42,081 nt of DNA, from the NCBI RefSeq assembly GCF_902826655.1, contig NZ_CADEFR010000028.1, positions 1 to 42,081 of the forward strand, read 5' to 3'. The notes under the pieces were generated by a model. It searched no databases and had not been told where the DNA came from. It worked only from the letters and a program-made list of their open reading frames with translations. The position numbers were made by a program, and so were the translations under genes. The stretch's first letter is position 1; every line of letters starts with the position of its first letter. Shown piece by piece: positions 24,057 to 31,474 of this stretch. This DNA is from an uncultured Methylibium sp. GTDB lineage: Bacteria; Pseudomonadota; Gammaproteobacteria; Burkholderiales; Burkholderiaceae_C.

Positions 24057-24749
24057 ATGTCCGAGCCGACCCTCGCCGCCGGCCCGCTGCTGCAGCTGAT
24101 GTGGCTCGCGTCGCCGGCCTTGCCGGTGGGCGGCTTCAGCTACTCCGAGGGGCTGGAAGCCGCGGTCGATTCGGGCCGTGCACGCAGCGAGGCCGAGGTG
24201 GCGCGCTGGCTGGTCGACCAGCTGGACCTCACGCTCGCCCGCAGCGAGCTGGCCGTCGCGGCCCGCGCCTTCGACGCCTGGCAGCGCAGCGACCTCGCGG
24301 CCGTGCGCGCGCTCGACGACTGGGTGCGCAGCACCCGCGAGACGCGCGAACTGCGCCTGCAGACCGAGCAGATGGGCCGCTCGCTCGTCGCGTGGCTGAA
24401 GAACCGCGGCGGCACCCCGGACCCGCGCGTCGCCGACGCGGCGGCGCTGTCGCCGACCTGGCCGGTGGCCTTTGCGCTGGCCGCGGTGCTGGCGGGCGCG
24501 CCGCGGCGTGAGTCGCTGCTGTCGCTGGCCTTCGGCTGGGCCGAGAACCTGGTGCAGGCCGCGATCAAGGCCGTGCCGCTGGGGCAGAGCGCCGGCCAGC
24601 GCATCCTGGCCGCGCTCGTCGAGGCGATCCCGCCGGCCGTCGACCGCGCACTGGCGCTGGCCGATGGCGACCGCCAGGCCTTCTCGCCGATGCTGGCGAT
24701 CCTGTCGGCGCAGCACGAGACGCAGTACTCGCGCCTGTTCAGGTCCTGA
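24057..24749 (+). CDS. ureF: Urease accessory protein UreF
   Basis: 230 residues, all-helical. Typical stretches: [20 protein letters not shown] near the N-terminus, [20 protein letters not shown], and [20 protein letters not shown] near the C-terminus. UreF bridges UreD and UreG in the activation complex and controls the UreG GTPase. It starts 14 bp after ureE, so the two are co-transcribed. It is followed by a 110-bp gap with a strong inverted repeat, then the dioxygenase-like gene rather than ureG. Confidence 0.96.
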   Translation: MSEPTLAAGPLLQLMWLASPALPVGGFSYSEGLEAAVDSGRARSEAEVARWLVDQLDLTLARSELAVAARAFDAWQRSDLAAVRALDDWVRSTRETRELRLQTEQMGRSLVAWLKNRGGTPDPRVADAAALSPTWPVAFALAAVLAGAPRRESLLSLAFGWAENLVQAAIKAVPLGQSAGQRILAALVEAIPPAVDRALALADGDRQAFSPMLAILSAQHETQYSRLFRS

Positions 24750-24762
24750 GCGGCGGCCGTCG

Positions 24763-24782
24763 GCGGACACGATTGTGTCCGC
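24763..24782. terminator. 8-bp perfect inverted repeat downstream of ureF (terminator- or operator-like)
   Basis: GCGGACAC (24763-24770), loop GATT, GTGTCCGC (24775-24782), starting 14 bp after the ureF stop. No T-run follows, so intrinsic termination is uncertain. A third copy of GCGGACAC occurs at 24805-24812 in direct orientation, which fits an operator array as well. Confidence 0.4.
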
Positions 24783-24859
24783 GCAGAAACGAAGCAGAGA
24801 GATTGCGGACACCTGAGGTCGCGAGCATCGCGGGTCCCCAGCCCCAACGCGATGCCTGC

Positions 24860-25708
24860 ATGAACGACGACCCCCACGACCTGGGCCTGGCCCACGACCT
24901 CGACACCCTGATGCGCCGCAGCGCCGAGCGGCGCCGCCTGCTGACCTGGCTGGCGGCCGGCAGCGCCGCGCCCCTGGGCCTGCTGGCCTGCGGTGGCGGC
25001 GGCGAGGCCGGCGCCGCCACGAGCGGCAGCGCTTCGAGCGGTGGCGGCAGCTCCAGCGCCAGCTGTGCGGTGATCCCCGAGGAGACCGCAGGCCCCTATC
25101 CGGCCGACGGCTCCAACAGCAACGCCTCCGGCGTGGTCAACGTGCTGGGCCTGTCGGGCATCGTGCGCAGTGACATCCGGACCAGCGTCGCCGGCGCCTC
25201 GGGCACTGCGGCCGGCGTGCCGCTGACGGTGCGGCTGCAGCTGGTCGACACCAGCGCGAGCTGCGCCGACCTGGCCGGTTACGCGATCTACCTGTGGCAT
25301 TGCACGCAGGGCGGCGCCTACTCGCTGTACTCGGCCGGCTTCACCGGCGAGAACTACCTGCGCGGCGTGCAGGCCACCGACGCCGACGGCCTCGCGAGCT
25401 TCACGACCATCTTCCCCGGCTGCTACGCGGGCCGCATGCCGCACATCCACTTCGAGGTCTACCGCAGCCTGGCGACGGCGACCGCGTCGACCAGCAAGCT
25501 GCGGACCTCGCAACTGGCCTTGCCGGTGGCGGCCTGCCAGCAGGTCTACGCCACCAGCGGCTACGGCCAGAGCGCCGCGAACCTGGCGCAGATCAGCTTC
25601 GCCACCGACAACGTCTTCAGCGACGGCACGGGCCTGCAGCTGGCCACGCTGAGCGGCGACGTCGCCAGCGGCTACATCGCGACGCTGCAGGTCGGCATCG
25701 CCGCCTGA
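24860..25708 (+). CDS. Intradiol ring-cleavage dioxygenase-like lipoprotein
   Basis: 282 residues. The N-terminus has paired Arg ([16 protein letters not shown]) and a lipobox-like LLAC followed by a Gly/Ser/Ala-rich linker, indicating export and lipid anchoring, possibly by Tat. The catalytic domain keeps all four non-heme Fe(III) ligand positions of intradiol dioxygenases: Tyr in [11 protein letters not shown], Tyr in [10 protein letters not shown] and both His in PHIHFEVY. The substrate-entry motif [10 protein letters not shown] is also present. Cytosolic members cleave catechols; exported single-domain members are common but mostly uncharacterised. It lies between ureF and ureG. The start is the first ATG before the signal; no clear Shine-Dalgarno precedes it. 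Confidence 0.85.
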   Translation: MNDDPHDLGLAHDLDTLMRRSAERRRLLTWLAAGSAAPLGLLACGGGGEAGAATSGSASSGGGSSSASCAVIPEETAGPYPADGSNSNASGVVNVLGLSGIVRSDIRTSVAGASGTAAGVPLTVRLQLVDTSASCADLAGYAIYLWHCTQGGAYSLYSAGFTGENYLRGVQATDADGLASFTTIFPGCYAGRMPHIHFEVYRSLATATASTSKLRTSQLALPVAACQQVYATSGYGQSAANLAQISFATDNVFSDGTGLQLATLSGDVASGYIATLQVGIAA

Positions 25709-25719
25709 CGGAGGTGACG

Positions 25720-25736
25720 GCGTCGATAATCGACGC
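25720..25736. promoter_or_regulatory. Perfect 7-bp palindrome with ATAAT core directly before the ureG start codon
   Basis: GCGTCGA (25720-25726), TAA, TCGACGC (25730-25736), then ATG. GATAAT is positioned as a -10 box for a leaderless ureG mRNA. GGAG lies upstream at 25710-25713 but too far from the ATG. The layout copies that before the ATP-grasp gene. Confidence 0.45.
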
Positions 25737-26399
25737 ATGACGACGAACGCACCGCTCCGCCGAAGCAAGAAACTCCCCGCGCTGCGCGTCGGCGTCGGCG
25801 GCCCGGTCGGCTCGGGCAAGACCACGCTGGTCGAGATGCTGTGCAAGACCTTGCGCACGCGCTACGACCTGGTCGTCGTCACCAACGACATCTACACCAG
25901 GGAAGACCAGCGCCTGCTCACCGTCGCCGGCGCGCTGGAGGCCGACCGCATCATGGGCGTCGAGACCGGCGGCTGCCCGCACACCGCGATCCGCGAGGAC
26001 GCGTCGATCAACCTCGAGGCGGTCGACCGGATGCTGGCGAAGTACCCCGAGGCCGACATCGTCTTCATCGAGAGCGGCGGCGACAACCTGGCCGCGACCT
26101 TCAGCCCCGAGCTGAGCGACCTGACGATCTACGTGATCGACGTCGCCGCCGGCGAGAAGATCCCGCGCAAGGGCGGGCCCGGCATCACCAAGAGCGACCT
26201 GCTGGTCATCAACAAGACCGACCTCGCGCCCTACGTGGGCGCCGACCTCGCGGTGATGGAGTCCGACACGAAGCGCATGCGCGCCGCCACCGGCGGTGGC
26301 GTGAAGCCCTACGTCATGACCAACCTCAAGACGAACGCCGGGCTGGACGAGGTCATCGCCTTCATCGAGCGCAAGGGCTTGCTGAAGACGGCAGCATGA
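25737..26399 (+). CDS. ureG: Urease accessory GTPase UreG
   Basis: 220 residues, normal length. P-loop [20 protein letters not shown], the metal-binding Cys-Pro-His motif in [37 protein letters not shown], and the guanine-specificity motif VINKTDLA. UreG is a SIMIBI-class GTPase that carries nickel from UreE to the UreD-UreF-apourease complex. The N-terminal His cluster of some homologues is absent, in line with a His-rich UreE here. It overlaps ureD by 4 nt. Confidence 0.98.
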   Translation: MTTNAPLRRSKKLPALRVGVGGPVGSGKTTLVEMLCKTLRTRYDLVVVTNDIYTREDQRLLTVAGALEADRIMGVETGGCPHTAIREDASINLEAVDRMLAKYPEADIVFIESGGDNLAATFSPELSDLTIYVIDVAAGEKIPRKGGPGITKSDLLVINKTDLAPYVGADLAVMESDTKRMRAATGGGVKPYVMTNLKTNAGLDEVIAFIERKGLLKTAA

Positions 26400-27241
26400 G
26401 CTGGGCGGGGCGGCTGGAGCTGCGCTATCGCAGCGAGGACTGGCGCGACGGCGGCCGGCGCAGCGTGCGCCACGATCGTCACGACGGCCCGCTGCGCGTG
26501 CTGGCCAGCCTCTACCCCGAGGCGCCGGCGGTCTGCCACGACGTGCTGGTGCATCCGCCGGGCGGCATCGCCGGCGGCGACACACTCGATCTCGATATCG
26601 ACGTGGCCGAAGGCGCGCACGCGCTGCTCACCACGCCCGGCGCCACGCGCTTCTACCGCAGCGGCGGCGCGCCGGCGCTGCAGACCGTCGACGCGCGGCT
26701 CGCGCCCGGTGCGCGGCTCGAGTGGTTGCCGCTCGAGGCCATCGTCCACAGCGGCGCGCTGGCCGAGAACCGCCTGCGCTTCACGCTCGCGCCGGGTGCC
26801 GAGATGATCGGCTGGGACCTGCTGGCGCTCGGCCTGCCGGCGGCCGGCCAGGCCTTCGAGCGCGGCCGCTACCTGCAGCACCTGGAACTGCCGGGCCGCT
26901 GGCTCGAGCGCGGCCTCGTCGACGCGGCCGATGCCCGGCTGCTGGACTCGCCGCTGGGCTGGGACGGCCAGCGGGTGCTCGGCATGTTGTGGTTCGCGGC
27001 CGGCGGCGCGCTGGAAGCGACGCGGGTCGAGGCCCTGCTCGATGCGGCGCGCGAGCCGGCGGCCACCAGCCCGCTGGCCGCACGCGCCGGTGCGACCTCG
27101 CCGCACGAAGGCGTCGTCGTGCTGCGCGTGCTGGCGCCGCGGGTCGAGCCGGCGATGCAGCTGCTGGCCGCGGTGTGGGCGCGCTGGCGCGAGATCGCCT
27201 GGGGCCTGGCCGCGTGCGCGCCGCGGGTCTGGAAGACCTGA
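26396..27241 (+). CDS. ureD: Urease accessory protein UreD
   Basis: 281 residues, beta-rich scaffold. Conserved [20 protein letters not shown] near residue 47, [15 protein letters not shown] near 76, and [20 protein letters not shown] near 104. UreD binds apourease and forms the nickel transfer tunnel with UreF. Its ATG overlaps the ureG TGA (ATGA), giving translational coupling. Placement after ureG at the end of the locus is unusual for proteobacteria, where ureD normally precedes ureA. Confidence 0.96.
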   Translation: MSWAGRLELRYRSEDWRDGGRRSVRHDRHDGPLRVLASLYPEAPAVCHDVLVHPPGGIAGGDTLDLDIDVAEGAHALLTTPGATRFYRSGGAPALQTVDARLAPGARLEWLPLEAIVHSGALAENRLRFTLAPGAEMIGWDLLALGLPAAGQAFERGRYLQHLELPGRWLERGLVDAADARLLDSPLGWDGQRVLGMLWFAAGGALEATRVEALLDAAREPAATSPLAARAGATSPHEGVVVLRVLAPRVEPAMQLLAAVWARWREIAWGLAACAPRVWKT

Positions 27242-27257
27242 GCGCACGGCGCGCGAT

Positions 27258-27276
27258 GCGCAGGGCTATGCTGCGC
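27258..27276. promoter_or_regulatory. Palindrome centred on a -10-like box upstream of selD
   Basis: GCGCAG (27258-27263) and CTGCGC (27271-27276) flank GGCTATG; TATGCT at 27267-27272 could be the -10 of selD with a leader of about 20 nt. The dyad could equally be a weak hairpin after ureD, which ends 16 bp earlier. Confidence 0.35.
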
Positions 27277-27299
27277 GCCTCGCCGACCTGCGCCCGCGT

Positions 27300-28367
27300 A
27301 TGAACGCCCCTGCCACCACCGAACCCCGCCTCACCTCGCTGTCGCACGGCGGCGGCTGCGGCTGCAAGATCGCGCCCGGCCTGCTGAGCGAGATCCTGCG
27401 CGGCAGCGGCGCGCGCCTGCCGCTGCCGCCGGAGCTGCTGGTCGGCATCGAGACCTCGGACGATGCGGCCGTCTACCGCCTCAACGACGAGCAGGCCCTG
27501 GTCGCGACGACCGACTTCTTCATGCCCATCGTCGACGACCCCTACGACTTCGGGCGCATCGCGGCCACCAACGCGATCTCGGACGTCTACGCGATGGGCG
27601 GCCGGCCCATCATGGCGCTGGCGCTGGTCGGCATGCCGATCAAGGTGCTGGGGCCGCGCACGATCGCGCGCGTGCTCGAAGGCGGCGAGGCGGCGTGCCG
27701 GGCGGCGGGCATCCCCATCGCGGGCGGGCACAGCATCGACTCGGTCGAGGCGATCTATGGCCTGGTCGCGCTGGGCCTGGTGCATCCGCAGCGCGTCAAG
27801 CGCAATGCCGACGCGAGGGCCGGCGACCGCTTGGTGCTCGGCAAGCCGCTGGGCGTGGGCGTGCTGTCGGCGGCGCTGAAGCAGGAGCGGCTGGATGCCG
27901 ACGGCTACGCCCGCATGATCGAGACCACGACGCGGCTCAACACGCCCGGCCCCGACCTGGCCGCGCTGCCCGGCGTGCACGCGCTGACCGACGTCACCGG
28001 CTTCGGCCTGGCCGGGCACGCGCTCGAGATCGCGCGCGGCGCGCAGGCCGACGTGGTCATCGACTGGTCGCGCGTGCCGCTGCTGGCCGGCGCGCGTGCC
28101 CTGGCGGTGCAGGGCTTCGTCACCGGCGCCTCGGGCCGCAACTGGGCCGGCTATGGCGCCGAGGTGGTCGTGCCCGAAGGCTTCGACCCGGTCGATCGCG
28201 CGCTGCTGACCGACCCGCAGACCAGCGGCGGCCTGCTGGTGAGCTGCGACGCGGCCGCGGTCCCCGAGGTGCTGGCGGTGTTCGGCCGCCACGGCTTCGA
28301 GGCGGCGGCCGAGATCGGCGAGGTGCGGGCAGCGTCGGACGCGGCGCCGCGACTCAGGCTGCAGTAG
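27300..28367 (+). CDS. selD: Selenide, water dikinase
   Basis: 355 residues. SelD makes selenophosphate from selenide and ATP. The N-terminal catalytic loop HGGGCGCKIAPG carries Cys rather than selenocysteine, followed by the essential Lys. Other family elements: GIETSDDAAVYRLND, TTDFFMPIVDDPYDFGRIAA, AISDVYAMGGRPIMALALVG and LTDVTGFGLAGHALEIAR. No selA, selB or selU is in the window, so whether selenophosphate feeds selenocysteine or 2-selenouridine tRNA synthesis cannot be told. It lies 58 bp after ureD on the same strand but has its own candidate promoter. Its 3' end overlaps the convergent dehydrogenase gene by 14 bp. Confidence 0.96.
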   Translation: MNAPATTEPRLTSLSHGGGCGCKIAPGLLSEILRGSGARLPLPPELLVGIETSDDAAVYRLNDEQALVATTDFFMPIVDDPYDFGRIAATNAISDVYAMGGRPIMALALVGMPIKVLGPRTIARVLEGGEAACRAAGIPIAGGHSIDSVEAIYGLVALGLVHPQRVKRNADARAGDRLVLGKPLGVGVLSAALKQERLDADGYARMIETTTRLNTPGPDLAALPGVHALTDVTGFGLAGHALEIARGAQADVVIDWSRVPLLAGARALAVQGFVTGASGRNWAGYGAEVVVPEGFDPVDRALLTDPQTSGGLLVSCDAAAVPEVLAVFGRHGFEAAAEIGEVRAASDAAPRLRLQ

Positions 28368-29661
28368 CCTGCGGCGCCCGCGCCGACGACGGGCAGGCTT
28401 CTGCGTCCGGTGCGTAGGGCCGCGGATCGATGCCGGGCTCGGCCCGCGCCATCAGGCGCGCCAGCAGCGCCGCGCTGCCGGCCGCCAGCGTCAGGCCCAG
28501 CGCGCCCTGGCCGGCGTTGATCCAGAGATTGGGGAAGCGGGTCGCGCCGACGCGCGGGCGTCCGTCCGGCGTGGCCGGTCGCAGGCCGGCCCAGGCGGCC
28601 GGCTCGCGCAGGTCGCAGGCGCCGGGGAAGGTCTGCCGGACCGCGTCGCACAGCGCCTCGATGCGCGCCGGCGCGATGCGGCGGTCGGCGCCGACCAGCT
28701 CGGCGAAACCCGCGACGCGCAGCCGGTCGCCGAGACGCGCGTAGACGAGCTTGCGCGCGGTGTCGGTGACGCTGACGCGCGGCGCCGCGGTGGCGTCGAC
28801 GACCGGCACGGTGATGCTGTAACCCTTGATCGGCTCGATCGGCAGGTGCAGGCCCAGCGGCCGCAGCAGCGTCGCGGCGCCGGCGCCGGTGGCGACGACG
28901 AAATGAGCGGCCGCGATGACGTCGTCCTGCAGCCGCAGCGCGTGCAGGCGGCCGTCGCGCTGCTCGAAGCCCAGCGCCTTCTCGCCCAGGCGCAGGCGCG
29001 CGCCGCTGGCCTGCGCCAGCGCCTGGGCCAGCCGCGCGGCGTCGACGACTTCCTCGCTGTCGGTCCACACGCCGAAAGCGATGGCGCCGCGGTCGGCGGC
29101 GAGCGCGGCTTCGATCGCGACGCACTCGTCGCGATCGACGACGCGCTGCCGGCAGCCCAGCGCCGCCTGCGCGTCGAGCTGACGCTGCACGCCGGCGCGC
29201 GCCGCGGCGTCGCGATACAGCACCAGCTTGCCGGGCCGCCCGTGACCGCTGCGCGCCGCGGCGCCCGGCTGTTCGGCCAGCCAGGCATGCAGCGTGTCGC
29301 GGCTCAGGAAGGACAGCACCAGCAGCGCCGCGGTGGTGTCGCGCACCTGCGAGGCGCGGCAGGCCCGCACGAAGGCCGCGAGCCAGCGCAGGTGGTCGAC
29401 ATCCGGCCGCGGCCGCCAGCGCAGCGGGCTGTCGGCCTTGAGCAGCCAGCCGGGCAGCGCGCGCAGCGCGGCCGGCGTGGCCAGCGGCTCGACGTAGCTG
29501 TAGCTCAGCTGCGCGCCGTTGGCCAGGCTCGCGCCCTGGCCCGGCTGCGCGGCTGCGTCGACCAGCGTGACCTGCCAGCCGTCGCGCGCCAGCGCGTAGG
29601 CCGTCGCGCAGCCGACGATGCCGGCGCCGACCACGCAGACGCTGCCGCGCGGCGCGTTCAC
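28354..29661 (-). CDS. D-amino-acid dehydrogenase-like FAD oxidoreductase (DadA/DAO family)
   Basis: 435 residues from a GTG start overlapping the racemase stop (GTGA). The N-terminus SVCVVGAGIVGCATAYALAR with the acidic residue of TLVDAA is the FAD fold. GQGASLANGAQLSYSYVEPL is the DadA-type motif. HFVVATGAGAATLLRPLG and the C-terminal PDGRPRVGATRFPNLWINAG with GQGALGLTLAAGSA complete the family pattern. DadA-like enzymes deaminate D-amino acids at the inner membrane and pass electrons to quinone. In an operon with an amino-acid binding protein and a racemase, use of D-amino acids is the natural reading; the exact substrate is not determined. Confidence 0.88.
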   Translation of the reverse strand: MNAPRGSVCVVGAGIVGCATAYALARDGWQVTLVDAAAQPGQGASLANGAQLSYSYVEPLATPAALRALPGWLLKADSPLRWRPRPDVDHLRWLAAFVRACRASQVRDTTAALLVLSFLSRDTLHAWLAEQPGAAARSGHGRPGKLVLYRDAAARAGVQRQLDAQAALGCRQRVVDRDECVAIEAALAADRGAIAFGVWTDSEEVVDAARLAQALAQASGARLRLGEKALGFEQRDGRLHALRLQDDVIAAAHFVVATGAGAATLLRPLGLHLPIEPIKGYSITVPVVDATAAPRVSVTDTARKLVYARLGDRLRVAGFAELVGADRRIAPARIEALCDAVRQTFPGACDLREPAAWAGLRPATPDGRPRVGATRFPNLWINAGQGALGLTLAAGSAALLARLMARAEPGIDPRPYAPDAEACPSSARAPQATAA

Positions 29662-30440
29662 TGCCGGGGCACCGCCGGGTTGCGCCGCCGTTCCATCGAC
29701 CACGCGACCGCGCGGCGCGCCAGCGCGCCGGTCGCGTCGACCAGCGGCAGCGGCGCGTCGGCGGTGTCGAGCGCGACCGGGATCTCGGTGCAGCCCAGCA
29801 CCACCGCGCTGGCGCCGCGACGCTGCAGCGCGTCGACCGCAGCCAGCAGCAGCTCGCGCGCCTGCGGCAGCCGGCCGGCCTTGACCGCGGCGATGCCGGG
29901 CATCACGCGCTCCAGCATCTCGCCGGCGGTCGGCAGCAGCCATTGCACGCCGGACATGGCGCGGTTCAGGTAGAGGCCCGACGCCAGGGTCGCGTCGGTC
30001 GCCAGCAGGCCGATGCGCCCGCCGTCGCCGGCCTGCGCCACCGCGTCCTCGAGCGCGGCGTCGACCAGGTGCAGCATCGGCAGGCCGAGCGCGTCCTGCA
30101 GCTCGTCGAACCACAGGTGGGCGGTGTTGCAGGGCATCACCACCAGCTCCGCGCCAGCCGCCACCAGGCGGCGGCCGCTGGCGACCATCGCCGCGAGCGG
30201 CGAATCGCCCTCGCCGCGGAAGGCGCGCGTGCGGTCGGGCACCTGCGGGATCGAGCTGACGACCACCGGCACATGCTCCTGGTCGATGGCAGCGGGCGTG
30301 GCCGCCAGCATCTTGCGCATGAAGTCCAGCGTCGCCAGCGGCCCCATGCCGCCGAGGATGCCGACCACGCCGCCGGTCGCGTCGGGCCAAGCGCTGCCCG
30401 CGCCGCGCGCGGTGCGCGGCGGAAGGTCGATCGCGTTCAC
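29658..30440 (-). CDS. Aspartate/glutamate racemase family protein
   Basis: 260 residues, GTG start. GGVVGILGGMGPLATLDFMR near residue 25 and the two catalytic cysteines, in VVMPCNTAHLW (near 102) and VVLGCTEIPVA (near 216), mark a cofactor-independent Asp/Glu racemase of the YgeA type with both acid-base Cys kept. It lies 19 bp downstream of the binding-protein gene and overlaps the DadA-like gene by 4 nt. It could interconvert L- and D-forms so that the dehydrogenase can act on its preferred enantiomer. Broad-specificity amino acid racemase is also possible. Confidence 0.9.
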   Translation of the reverse strand: MNAIDLPPRTARGAGSAWPDATGGVVGILGGMGPLATLDFMRKMLAATPAAIDQEHVPVVVSSIPQVPDRTRAFRGEGDSPLAAMVASGRRLVAAGAELVVMPCNTAHLWFDELQDALGLPMLHLVDAALEDAVAQAGDGGRIGLLATDATLASGLYLNRAMSGVQWLLPTAGEMLERVMPGIAAVKAGRLPQARELLLAAVDALQRRGASAVVLGCTEIPVALDTADAPLPLVDATGALARRAVAWSMERRRNPAVPRQ

Positions 30441-30459
30441 GTCGAGGGGGGCGCGCCGC

Positions 30460-31353
30460 TCAGGTCGCCGGCTTGTCCGACAGCGCCTTCAGGTTGTCCT
30501 TGAGCTCCTGGCTCATCGGCGCGTTGAGGTTGATGCCCTTGGGCGGGATCGGCGACTGGAACCACTTCTTGTACAGCGCCTCGAACTCGCCGCTCTTCAT
30601 CAGCCCGGCCAGCGTGTCGTCGACCAGCTTCTTGAAGGCCGGGTCGTCCTTGCGGATCATGATCGCGTAGGGCTCGACCTGGATCGCCTCGCCAACCACC
30701 GCCAGCTCGGCCGGGTTCTGCGCGCTGGCGCGCAGGCCGTACAGCAGGATGTCGTCCATGCCGAAGGCGTCGGCGCGGCCGGCCTGCACCAGCAGCGCGG
30801 ATTCGGCGTGGTCCTTGGCGCTCAGCAGCTCGAAGTCGAGCGCGCGGTCGGCGTTGAGCTTGCGCAGGATCTGGTAGTTGGTGGTGCCGGTGGTCGAGAC
30901 GACCTTCTTGCCCTTCAGGTCGGCGATCGACTTGACCGGCGAGTCGGCCTTCACCAGGAAGCGCGTGCCGGTGTAGAAGTAGTTGGTCGCGAAGGCGACC
31001 TGCTTGCCGCGCTCGCTGTTGTTGGTGGTCGAGCCGCACTCGATGTCGATGGTGCCGTTCTGCAGCAGCGGGATGCGGTTCTGCGAGGTCACGGCCTGGG
31101 TCGCGAGCTTGAGGTCGGCGCGGCCGGTGGCCTTTTTCACGGCGTCGACGACCTTGCCGCAGATCTCCCAGCCGAAGCCGACCGGCTGTGCGTCGGCGCC
31201 GAGGTAGGAGAAGGGGATCGAGGCTTCGCGGTAGGCCACGGTCATGCTGCCGCTGGCCTTGACCTTGTCGAGCGTGCCGGCGGTCTGGGCCGAGACGGCG
31301 GCACAGCTCAGGGCGGCGAGGGCGGCGAGGCCGGTGCGGATCGAGGGGCGCAT
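30460..31353 (-). CDS. Amino acid ABC transporter substrate-binding protein (GltI-like)
   Basis: 297 residues. Signal peptide MRPSIRTGLAALAALSCAAV with cleavage at VSAQ. The mature part is a cluster-3 periplasmic binding protein: TLDKVKASGSMTVAYREASI, PVGFGWEICGKVVDAVKKAT, DIECGSTTNNSERGKQVAFA, and KGKKVVSTTGTTNYQILRKL. It is most like glutamate/aspartate binding proteins. AGGA precedes the ATG. No permease or ATPase genes follow, so it must use a transporter encoded elsewhere. It is first in the operon with the racemase and the D-amino-acid dehydrogenase. Confidence 0.93.
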   Translation of the reverse strand: MRPSIRTGLAALAALSCAAVSAQTAGTLDKVKASGSMTVAYREASIPFSYLGADAQPVGFGWEICGKVVDAVKKATGRADLKLATQAVTSQNRIPLLQNGTIDIECGSTTNNSERGKQVAFATNYFYTGTRFLVKADSPVKSIADLKGKKVVSTTGTTNYQILRKLNADRALDFELLSAKDHAESALLVQAGRADAFGMDDILLYGLRASAQNPAELAVVGEAIQVEPYAIMIRKDDPAFKKLVDDTLAGLMKSGEFEALYKKWFQSPIPPKGINLNAPMSQELKDNLKALSDKPAT

Positions 31354-31451
31354 GCGGAGGTCCTTTCTGGCGGTGGCCGGAATTGCGGGAAGGGGTGCGC
31401 CGGATGCTAGCGAGTGCCGTGCCGGCCGGCGCATCGCATTTGACGGGTAGA

Positions 31452-31470
31452 CCATAAGCTGACCTAATGG
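31452..31470. promoter_or_regulatory. LysR-type operator box (CCAT-N11-ATGG) overlapping the lysR start region
   Basis: CCAT (31452-31455), 11 nt, ATGG (31467-31470): a perfect T-N11-A dyad, the classic LysR-family box. It overlaps CCTAAT (31463-31468), a -10-like hexamer six nt before the lysR ATG. Binding would repress lysR and, from the other side, activate the divergent binding-protein operon. Confidence 0.6.
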
Positions 31471-31474
31471 CTCG

